Positions 1 through 4,972 of a stretch of DNA of 8,892 bases are shown here, one piece after another. Position numbers and translations under genes: made by a program. The notes beneath the pieces were generated by a model, which was given only the letters and a program-made list of their open reading frames with translations, was not told the DNA's origin and did no database searches. The first letter of the stretch is position 1, and each line of letters starts with the position of its first letter. The DNA lies in the NCBI GenBank assembly GCA_030426005.1, contig JAUHZM010000115.1, positions 1 through 8,892 on the forward strand, given 5' to 3'. This DNA is from Gammaproteobacteria bacterium (GTDB lineage Bacteria; Pseudomonadota; Gammaproteobacteria; Arenicellales; Arenicellaceae).

Positions 1-324
1 GACGCCTTCCAGTGCCGCAAGCAGCTTTTTGTTGTTGGCGTCGTCGCCCTGACCGTCTGCATAGCGAGACGAATGGATTCCCGGTGCCCCTTGCAGCGCG
101 CGAACTTCCAGTCCGGAATCATCGGCAATCGCGGGAAGGCCAGTCAGCTCACAAGCGTGTCGTGCTTTTTTTAATGCGTTTTCAACAAAGGTGAGGCCGT
201 CTTCCACCGCTTCGGGAATATTGAACTCACTTTGCGGAACAACGTCAAAGCCTAGGCGCTCGAGTCTGGACTGCATCTCGGCGACCTTCCCGGCATTTCC
301 TGTGGCGAGGACGACTTTTTGCAT
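1..324 (-). CDS. rdgB: RdgB/HAM1-family dITP/XTP pyrophosphatase, 3' end outside the window
   Basis: This encodes the first 108 residues of a non-canonical purine NTP pyrophosphatase, which hydrolyses dITP, ITP and XTP to the monophosphate plus pyrophosphate and so keeps deaminated purines out of DNA and RNA in the cytoplasm. Visible family motifs are the N-terminal TGNAGK nucleotide-binding segment (residues 8-13), TFVENALKKA (45-54), ADDSGLEV (67-74, containing the conserved Asp69) and the IHSSRYA block (83-89). The start ATG is at 324-322, where the protein begins MQKVVLATGN as is typical of the family. It lies two bases after the rph stop codon, so translation is probably coupled to rph. 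The C-terminal ~90 residues (family length about 195-200) lie beyond the left edge. No damage is seen in the visible part. The family assignment is firm. Confidence 0.96.
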   Translation of the reverse strand, partial: MQKVVLATGNAGKVAEMQSRLERLGFDVVPQSEFNIPEAVEDGLTFVENALKKARHACELTGLPAIADDSGLEVRALQGAPGIHSSRYADGQGDDANNKKLLAALEGV

Positions 325-326
325 AC

Positions 327-1052
327 CTAACTCGCGAGTGCGTCGGTTTGATGTTGAATCAATTCTTTAATGCCTTTATCTGCCAGCGCCAGCATGTCGG
401 TCATCTCTTGCGCGGTAAACGGCGCCCCTTCAGCGGTGCCTTGCACTTCGATGAACGCGCCATTCATGTCCATAATCACATTCATGTCGGTGTGCGCGGT
501 GCTGTCTTCCGGGTAATCCAGATCAAGCACTGGCATGCCTTCATAAATGCCAACAGAAACCGAGGCTATCTGGCGAACAATCGGCGACTTACTGATCATT
601 TTCTTGCTCAGCATATGATTGATTGCATCGTTTAACGCTACGTACGCACCCGTAATCGAGGCCGTGCGTGTACCACCATCTGCCTGGATGACATCGCAGT
701 CCAGGGTGATGGAGTGTTCGCCCAATTTGCTTAGGTCCACAGCGGCACGCAATGAGCGACCGATTAAGCGCTGAATTTCTTGAGTGCGGCCGGATTGCTT
801 GCCGCGGGCAGCTTCGCGACCCATTCGAGTGCCGGTGGAGCGAGGCAGCATGCCGTACTCTGCGGTGATCCAACCCTGACCTTGGCCTTTTAGAAAGTGG
901 GGAATGCGGGTTTCGACGCTGGCGGTACACAACACCTTGGTTTGTCCGCAACTGATCAGTACCGAGCCTTCGGCGTGCGCGGTGTAGTTTCGTTCGATGG
1001 TGATCGGGCGCAGCTCATCGGCAGCGCGCCCGCTGGGGCGGGAAATCGTCAT
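327..1052 (-). CDS. rph: Ribonuclease PH (tRNA 3'-processing phosphorolytic exoribonuclease)
   Basis: RNase PH trims the 3' ends of tRNA precursors by phosphorolysis, releasing nucleoside diphosphates; family members form hexamers in the cytoplasm. The 241-residue product has the usual length (about 238-240) and is complete. Diagnostic motifs are the N-terminal RPSGR segment, SGRTQEIQRLIGRSLRA (87-103, with the conserved Arg89), the phosphate-binding GTR in ADGGTRTASITG (124-135), the acidic block DLDYPEDSTAHTDMN (177-191) and EVQGTAEGAPF (202-212). The start at 1052 gives MTISRPSGR, matching the family N-terminus; no strong Shine-Dalgarno precedes it. It sits between the PP2C phosphatase (71-base gap with two hairpins) and rdgB (2-base gap). 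An rph-rdgB pairing is common in Proteobacteria. The full-length, undamaged frame argues against the rph-1 type of C-terminal frameshift known from E. coli K-12. Confidence 0.97.
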   Translation of the reverse strand: MTISRPSGRAADELRPITIERNYTAHAEGSVLISCGQTKVLCTASVETRIPHFLKGQGQGWITAEYGMLPRSTGTRMGREAARGKQSGRTQEIQRLIGRSLRAAVDLSKLGEHSITLDCDVIQADGGTRTASITGAYVALNDAINHMLSKKMISKSPIVRQIASVSVGIYEGMPVLDLDYPEDSTAHTDMNVIMDMNGAFIEVQGTAEGAPFTAQEMTDMLALADKGIKELIQHQTDALAS

Positions 1053-1075
1053 ACTTAATCTATCTGTTTAGTTTT

Positions 1076-1119
1076 CGACCATTCATGGTCGGAGTGGGCT
1101 AGTGGTAGTTTGCCACCAG
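1076..1119 (-). promoter_or_regulatory. Two hairpins in the phosphatase-rph gap
   Basis: Two inverted repeats fill most of the 71-base gap between the phosphatase stop and the rph start. In minus-strand RNA the first to be transcribed is CUGGUGG/CCACUAG (1119-1099), 7 bp including one G-U pair, with a 7-base loop. The second is CGACCA/UGGUCG (1091-1076), 6 bp with a 4-base loop, or 7 bp if the loop shrinks to two bases. Neither is followed by a U-run on the minus strand, so they do not look like intrinsic terminators. They could protect or cleave the transcript between the signalling genes and rph, or modulate rph translation. The structure is seen in the sequence; the role is inference. Confidence 0.5.
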
Positions 1120-1123
1120 TGCA

Positions 1124-2029
1124 TTACAGCTTTTCGTCTAGTTCCGAAATGAAGCTCTCAATTTCGTAGATCGCGTTGTCTAGATCCTTCATGTCAAATT
1201 TCTTGACCGGCTCCGCTTTCGCGTCAGCTTTCTCTTCTGGTTTCGGGTTGGCGGCGGCGATGGATTCATCCAACAGTTGAATCGAGTTCGGCTCATGAAA
1301 CTCATCAAAGTTGGGCGACTCCAACTGCTTGACGCCCCAGAACAGGATCACGATAGACAGGTTGTCACTGGGCGCTTTATTGCGATTTTCCAGCGTTTGC
1401 AACAAGGAATCGAGCCCCAGGCTTGGATGTTGCGGATCGACATAATCGTCCAGGTCTGTAGGCTTGAACGAGGCCCAGGCACCATCGGATGCTAAAAACA
1501 GAATGTCGCCGTCTTTCATCTTGTGTGGTTTGCTGACCTCTGGCCGTGGGCTCTCTAGCCCGCCGACACAGCGGTTGATCGGGCTGTTGTGTTCGCGCCC
1601 TGGCTTGATGGAAACGTGATCTTCGGTCGCTTCGCGAATTTGACGCTTACGAATCAAATACAGTCGGCTGTCGCCCGAGTGTGCCCAATGCGCAACGCCT
1701 TTGTAAATTAGGCATACTACGCAGGTGGTTTTTGGCGACTCGACGTTGTAACCCTGACTGACTGCACGACGATGAATGGTGTGGTGCGCATAGTTGATCG
1801 ACAGCGTCAAAAAGCTGTCCGCCTTCGCCAATTGCGCCGGTGTGGCTTTACGAAATGAGTCTCCCATCGCGTCTACAAAGGCTTGCGATGCGATTTCACC
1901 ACCTTCGTGTCCACCGAGGCCGTCGGCGACTACCAGCAAGACGCAGTCTTCGCGCTCGTAGATAGCGGTGCGATCCTCGTTGTAGTCGCGGCCTCCCTGA
2001 TGGCTTTGTTGGGCGAGAGAATAATGCAT
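1124..2029 (-). CDS. PP2C-family serine/threonine protein phosphatase with C-terminal tail
   Basis: This is a metal-dependent PP2C/PPM phosphatase that removes phosphate from Ser/Thr residues and is probably cytosolic (no signal peptide or membrane segment). The 301-residue product shows the ordered PP2C motifs: RDYNED (14-19, metal-binding Asp19), VADGLGGHEGG (34-44, Asp36 and Gly37), TTCVVC (101-106), HSGDSRLYL (117-125, Asp120), TEDHV (135-139), ASDGAW (180-185, Asp182) and SDNLSIVIL (221-229, Asp222). All expected metal-ligand aspartates are present, so it should be active. After the catalytic domain ends near residue 232 there is a tail of about 70 residues: a Lys/Ala/Glu/Pro-rich linker (about 258-277) and an acidic, helix-like end (about 278-301). 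The gene lies 21 bases after the kinase gene on the same strand, so the two are very likely co-expressed and the kinase or its substrate is a likely target. No clear Shine-Dalgarno is seen; the start was chosen because MHYSLAQQSHQGGRDYNED fits the family. Confidence 0.94.
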   Translation of the reverse strand: MHYSLAQQSHQGGRDYNEDRTAIYEREDCVLLVVADGLGGHEGGEIASQAFVDAMGDSFRKATPAQLAKADSFLTLSINYAHHTIHRRAVSQGYNVESPKTTCVVCLIYKGVAHWAHSGDSRLYLIRKRQIREATEDHVSIKPGREHNSPINRCVGGLESPRPEVSKPHKMKDGDILFLASDGAWASFKPTDLDDYVDPQHPSLGLDSLLQTLENRNKAPSDNLSIVILFWGVKQLESPNFDEFHEPNSIQLLDESIAAANPKPEEKADAKAEPVKKFDMKDLDNAIYEIESFISELDEKL

Positions 2030-2050
2030 GTTTTAGTACGGCAGTGTTCG

Positions 2051-2941
2051 CTACCGCGTTGTCATAATTTCCACAAATTCGTCCACCGATTGTGGACGTT
2101 GTTTCGGGTCCAGACTGCTGGCTTTATCAATCGCTAAAATCAAATTCTTACGATAATGACGCCCGTGCGTATCTTTTAATGGTCGCAGCGTGTCTTTTTT
2201 CAAGCGCTTTACCGCGGATGGGGGCGATTTATGTGTGATGCAGGCGCGCATTGTCATGGCGATCGCATACAGGTCAGAACATAAATCGAGGTTTTCTTTC
2301 TCATGCTGCTCGGGTGCGGAATACCCGTGTGTGAGCGTATGGACTTTATGGCGTTCCTTCTGCGGGAACTTGTAAGCCGCGCCTAAGTCTAAAATCAACG
2401 GGACTCCACTGGCTCGCAACAAGATGTTGCTCGGCTTGATGTCTAAGTGCAGGAAGTGGTTTTTGTGCACTTCCTTCAGCCCGGCGAGTACCATGCTGAA
2501 TACGCTCAGAATAAATTCTTCATCCGGCACGTATTCGGTGTTTTTGATAAACCAGCGCAGATCCTTGCCATGCTCAAACCGCATCACGAGATACGCGGTG
2601 TTATTGCTACGGAAGAAATTGGATACGTTGACGATGTTTGGGTGGTTGATCTGTGACAGCGTCAGACCCTCATCGAAAAAGCGTTTTAATCCGATGTGGT
2701 ATTTGTGTTCCTGGTCTTTGGGGTAAACATGCAAGGAACCATCGCGAGCGCGGCGCATGCAATTGGTGGCGTAAAACTCCTTGATGGCGACCACGGTATT
2801 GGACTTGGTGTCCAACGCACTGTAGACCACGCTAAATCCGCCGACCCCGATTACTTTGCCAATTTTATAGTGCTCGACCATGGTGTCTGGTCGCAGCGGC
2901 ATAGCCGGAATATTTTGCGGTTTAGGTTTCAGGATGCTCAT
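2051..2941 (-). CDS. Hanks-type serine/threonine protein kinase, single cytosolic domain
   Basis: This is a eukaryotic-like Ser/Thr kinase that transfers phosphate from ATP to protein hydroxyls. The 296 residues are almost entirely kinase domain: glycine loop IGVGGFSVVY (31-40), catalytic Lys54 in VAIKE, a probable helix-C Glu91 before LSQINHPNIV, the catalytic loop HLDIKPSN (165-172, base Asp167, Lys169, Asn172), the metal motif DLG (185-187) in place of DFG, activation-segment threonines 202 and 204, APE (209-211) and SDLYA (222-226). The HRD arginine is Leu166, so it is a non-RD kinase and may not need activation-loop phosphorylation. There is no transmembrane segment or sensory extracellular domain. 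It is the first gene of the minus-strand cluster and is followed after 21 bases by a PP2C phosphatase, a classic kinase/phosphatase pair. The ATG at 2941 has no Shine-Dalgarno and a TATAAT box starts only 6 bases upstream of it; Met14 and Met21 are alternative starts, both before the glycine loop. Confidence 0.95.
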   Translation of the reverse strand: MSILKPKPQNIPAMPLRPDTMVEHYKIGKVIGVGGFSVVYSALDTKSNTVVAIKEFYATNCMRRARDGSLHVYPKDQEHKYHIGLKRFFDEGLTLSQINHPNIVNVSNFFRSNNTAYLVMRFEHGKDLRWFIKNTEYVPDEEFILSVFSMVLAGLKEVHKNHFLHLDIKPSNILLRASGVPLILDLGAAYKFPQKERHKVHTLTHGYSAPEQHEKENLDLCSDLYAIAMTMRACITHKSPPSAVKRLKKDTLRPLKDTHGRHYRKNLILAIDKASSLDPKQRPQSVDEFVEIMTTR

Positions 2942-2947
2942 TCAGGT

Positions 2948-2977
2948 ATTATAGTCGCTCGCTGCGAAAATCAACAA
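2948..2977 (-). promoter_or_regulatory. Sigma70-like promoter of the kinase operon, possibly leaderless
   Basis: On the minus strand a perfect TATAAT (2953-2948) stands 6 bases before the kinase ATG. Candidate -35 boxes are TTGTTG (2977-2972, 18-base spacer) and TTGATT (2974-2969, 15-base spacer). Normal spacing from the -10 box would place the transcription start at or next to the A of the ATG, giving a leaderless mRNA, which agrees with the lack of a Shine-Dalgarno. The boxes are seen; the start site is inferred. Confidence 0.55.
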
Positions 2978-2994
2978 TCTTTGTTCGCAACAAA
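2973..2994. promoter_or_regulatory. Alternating AACAA/TTGTT half-sites (candidate operator)
   Basis: Within the 110-base divergent region between the kinase and yicC lies AACAA-N3-TTGTT-N3-AACAAA. It can be read as two overlapping palindromes: AACAA/TTGTT (2973-2985) and TTTGTT/AACAAA (2980-2994, perfect 6-bp arms). The left half-site overlaps the -35 box proposed for the kinase promoter, so a dimeric regulator bound here would affect that promoter and perhaps yicC. The repeat is seen directly; a binding protein is not known. Confidence 0.4.
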
Positions 2995-3041
2995 CAGCTT
3001 TAAAGACAATTAGTTGCGGTTTTCCCTTAATCGTAACACAT

Positions 3042-3046
3042 AGGAG
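3042..3046 (+). promoter_or_regulatory. Ribosome binding site of yicC
   Basis: AGGAG lies 5 bases before the ATG at 3052. It is the clearest Shine-Dalgarno linked to a gene in this window and fixes the yicC start, which gives the expected family N-terminus. Confidence 0.85.
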
Positions 3047-3051
3047 AAATT

Positions 3052-3912
3052 ATGACGCAAAGCATGACCGCGTACGCTCAGGCGACAATCGAAACGGAAC
3101 TCGGAGAACTTAGTTGTGAACTGCGTAGCGTCAACCATCGCTACCTGGAAATCGCACCGCGAATGCCGGAAGAGTTACGCGTGCACGAAGGCGTTTTGCG
3201 TGAAACCATCACCGCGAAACTCGCTCGAGGTCGTATCGACTGCTTTATCCGTCTTAAGGAAAGTGAAGCTGGTGACTTGGAGCCAAATGCGGAGGCCGCG
3301 AGCAATTTGCAGTCCTTGCTGCAAGCGATCAAAAAAGATGTGCCCGAGATGCAGCCAATTCGCGCCATTGATGTGTTACGTTGGCCCGGTATTCTGCAAG
3401 CTAAAAAAGTCGCGCCAGAAGTGATGCAGACACATTTGATGACGGTACTGAAAGATGCCTTAGATGGCCTGGTCGTCTCACGTGCTACCGAAGGTAGTAA
3501 GATGGCTGAATTGATCCAACAGCGCCTCGACAGTATGCGCGAAGTGGTGGCCGAGGTGGCCGAGTTTGTACCGGAGATCGCCGCTAATTTTCGCACACGA
3601 TTAGAAGAGAAGATGGCCGATATTCAAGATCAGCTCGACCCTGCGCGATTGGAACAGGAAATGGTTTTCTTTCTGCAAAAAACCGATGTCGCCGAAGAAC
3701 TGGACCGCCTGATCGTGCACATCGATGAAGTCAGCGCGGTACTCGCCAAACCCGAACCCGCAGGTCGCCGCCTCGACTTTCTGATGCAAGAGCTCAACCG
3801 CGAAGCCAATACCCTAGGCTCAAAAGCGCAAGACGCACGCTTAACCAAGGCATCGGTAGACTTGAAAGTGTTTATCGAGCAAATGCGCGAGCAGGTGCAG
3901 AATATTGAGTAG
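3052..3912 (+). CDS. yicC: YicC-family endoribonuclease
   Basis: YicC proteins are conserved cytoplasmic proteins long annotated as stress-induced; E. coli YicC has been reported to act as an endoribonuclease affecting small RNA turnover. The 286-residue product is complete and of normal family length (about 287). The N-terminal YicC domain begins SMTAYAQ (4-10) and carries ELRSVNHRYLEI (23-34), MPEELR (38-43) and ARGRID (58-63). The C-terminal DUF1732 region carries EELDRL (215-220), GRRLDFLMQELNREANTLGS (238-257) and the usual ending EQMREQVQNIE (276-286). It has a good Shine-Dalgarno and is transcribed divergently from the kinase operon, the arrangement in which rph and yicC point away from each other in many Gammaproteobacteria. 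In those genomes gmk (guanylate kinase) often follows yicC; here a non-coding kilobase and an alginate lyase follow instead. No intrinsic terminator is evident directly after the stop. Confidence 0.96.
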   Translation: MTQSMTAYAQATIETELGELSCELRSVNHRYLEIAPRMPEELRVHEGVLRETITAKLARGRIDCFIRLKESEAGDLEPNAEAASNLQSLLQAIKKDVPEMQPIRAIDVLRWPGILQAKKVAPEVMQTHLMTVLKDALDGLVVSRATEGSKMAELIQQRLDSMREVVAEVAEFVPEIAANFRTRLEEKMADIQDQLDPARLEQEMVFFLQKTDVAEELDRLIVHIDEVSAVLAKPEPAGRRLDFLMQELNREANTLGSKAQDARLTKASVDLKVFIEQMREQVQNIE

Positions 3913-4041
3913 TTAGCTTTCATTCTACTGCGTTGACTCGAATATTTTCGTCTTAGGGAAAATTAGTTACGTCCTCAAATGGAATTAACGTTGCGTATTG
4001 CATGAACTGAACGCTGGTGTATCGACGCTTAGTGTTACATT

Positions 4042-4079
4042 AAAAAAACGACCTGCAAAATGATGCGTCGATGCAGGCC
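4042..4079 (-). terminator. Terminator-like hairpin reading leftward
   Basis: In minus-strand RNA, GGCCUGCA (4079-4072) pairs with UGCAGGUC (4057-4050): 8 bp including one G-U, with a 14-base loop. One base later comes a run of seven U (4048-4042). This is a reasonable intrinsic terminator for leftward transcription, but no minus-strand gene is visible to its right. It could also back up against transcription entering yicC from the right. The large loop lowers confidence. Confidence 0.5.
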
Positions 4080-4284
4080 GGAAGTTCAAAAAATATTTGG
4101 CAGGTTGAGCAGCGTCACTAGTCCCAAGCTATCCTCTAAAGTTTGTAGGGCTTATCCACGAAACTGCTTTTTTCATCGTCAATAAGCGGACCCCCTTAAA
4201 AGTAAGCTAGGTAAAAAGGATTCAGAATTTCTCCTTGCTGTGGAATCAGTTCGTCGTGTTGTCTCGCATAGCCGAAATGCCGAC

Positions 4285-4309
4285 AACTAAGGGATTTTGT
4301 TAGTTTTTT
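4285..4309 (+). terminator. Weak terminator-like hairpin plus T-run
   Basis: AACTAA (4285-4290) and TTAGTT (4300-4305) form a 6-bp A/T-rich stem with a 9-base loop, continued by four more T (4306-4309). Position and strand would suit termination of transcripts reading on from yicC. The stem lacks the G/C pairs of a good intrinsic terminator, so this is tentative. Confidence 0.25.
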
Positions 4310-4495
4310 GCACGCGCGAGGATGGTACCGCACCGCAGCAGAAATCTGTGCTCCTTGATCGATGCATTCCAGTTTCTAAGATCATAGCTATAAGTTCACC
4401 GGCTGGCTAAAAAGAGTTGTGCACGGGGGCGTGCAATTAGGCGGTGGGATGATTTTTGGTTGTATAGTGAAAATTTGTAATACAATAAGTTTATT

Positions 4496-4511
4496 AATTG
4501 TTATACCATTT
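4496..4511. promoter_or_regulatory. Candidate hexuronate-regulator (GntR/FadR-subfamily) operator
   Basis: AATTGTTATACCATTT differs at two of 16 positions from AATTGGTATACCAATT, the palindrome type I recall for the GntR-family hexuronate regulators UxuR/ExuR of Gammaproteobacteria. It lies three bases before the -35 box of a strong promoter pointing to the alginate lyase gene. Two related palindromic words lie just upstream: TTGTATAGTGA (4460-4470) and TTGTAATACAA (4475-4485). Alginate is a polymer of uronic acids, so a uronate-responsive regulator would make sense. The site is seen; the regulator is inferred. Confidence 0.4.
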
Positions 4512-4514
4512 TAT

Positions 4515-4543
4515 TTGACAGTAATCTGGTTTTGAGATTAAAT
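4515..4543 (+). promoter_or_regulatory. Strong sigma70-type promoter for the lyase transcript
   Basis: A perfect TTGACA (4515-4520) is followed by a 17-base spacer and TTAAAT (4538-4543, four of six consensus bases). Transcription would start near 4550, leaving a leader of about 420 nt before the lyase ATG at 4973. No better promoter was seen nearer that ATG. The boxes are seen; use of this promoter is inferred. Confidence 0.55.
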
Positions 4544-4835
4544 CTTCGCTGGTCAGAGGTCGCTTTTCAAATAACCTTCCCTTATGCCAAACGGTATCCA
4601 GAGAGAGAATCTGGTCTGATGTGCGTTCAAAAAATCCAATTATTACAAGACGAATTCACGTATGTAAGGGCTTTTCACTGGTTAGCTTCTGACGCTACAG
4701 AGTCACTTGAGTTATGTCTTGCGCAAGGTGGTGAGTAATCGAAGCTTGCTTATTGTAAGACCAATACATTTAATTGGTCAGGCAATTAGTGGCCCGATCC
4801 AACCTTTGTGCAGTCATTAAAAAGTGTTCGCCACC

Positions 4836-4958
4836 GGAGGAGGAATTTCTGTTGTTTTGAAATTCCTGTAAATAGTGATGCCTGTGCGGATGCCCGCAAT
4901 TCAGTGCATCGAGTGGAAAACGTCGTGTTTACTTCCACTTGTCTTGAATTTCAAAACA
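4836..4958 (+). promoter_or_regulatory. Structured mRNA leader with mutually exclusive helices (riboswitch-like candidate)
   Basis: Segment a, AGGAATTTC (4841-4849), pairs perfectly over 9 bp with GAAATTCCT (4859-4867), loop of 9. Segment b, TGTTTTGAAATTC (4853-4865), pairs perfectly over 13 bp with segment c, GAATTTCAAAACA (4946-4958). The two pairings share b and cannot coexist. Between b and c lie two compact arms: GATGC/GCATC (4877-4881 with 4906-4910) enclosing TGCGG/CCGCA with a tetraloop (4885-4898), and AGTGGAA/TTCCACT (4912-4918 with 4933-4939). The b-c form is therefore a three-way junction closed by a long helix that ends 14 bases before the lyase ATG. A purine-rich GGAGGAGG (4836-4843) overlaps segment a. 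At DNA level a, b and c also read as three copies of a GAAWTTC-type operator. It matches no riboswitch family I recognise. Confidence 0.45.
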
Positions 4959-4972
4959 TAGAAATAATATCC

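Larger units (their letters stand above)
3913..4972. other. 1.06-kb stretch without a convincing protein gene
   Basis: Reading all frames gives only short open stretches without family resemblance. The stretch appears more A/T-rich than the flanking genes. Items that can be pointed to are: a minus-strand terminator-like hairpin (4042-4079); an A/T-rich hairpin plus T-run on the plus strand (4285-4309); a G-looped hairpin TGCACG/CGTGCA (4420-4435); TTGT palindromes and a strong promoter (4460-4543); a GACCAAT/ATTGGTC hairpin (4759-4779); and a structured leader (4836-4958). No tRNA, transposase fragment or CRISPR unit was recognised. The left part (about 3913-4280) holds nothing recognisable apart from the minus-strand hairpin. 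Confidence 0.7.

Noticed and set aside
348..635. Plus-strand open frame opposite rph
   Set aside because: Antisense shadow of a well-conserved RNase PH gene; no ribosome site or family resemblance.
3141..3596. Minus-strand open frame of 151 codons opposite yicC
   Set aside because: It mirrors the codon structure of yicC, has Ser/Arg-rich composition typical of antisense frames, and no recognisable domain.
3913..4280. Search for an IS remnant or tRNA that would explain the junction after yicC
   Set aside because: No terminal inverted repeats, transposase-like peptide, cloverleaf or target-site duplication could be found by eye.
4420..4435. TGCACG-GGGG-CGTGCA hairpin with a T-rich stretch on its minus-strand side, considered as a leftward terminator
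   Set aside because: The T-run begins about five bases after the stem on the minus strand and no leftward gene is present; kept only as a described hairpin in the non-coding stretch.
4532..4738. Open frame of 68 codons (TTG start, or 39-40 codons from ATG 4619) in the non-coding kilobase
   Set aside because: The TTG lies inside the spacer of the predicted promoter, no good ribosome binding site precedes either start, and the peptide resembles no family I know. More likely leader RNA than a gene.
4759..4779. GACCAAT/ATTGGTC hairpin in the lyase leader, considered as terminator or attenuator
   Set aside because: There is no U-run on either side; it may be part of the leader fold but nothing more can be supported.
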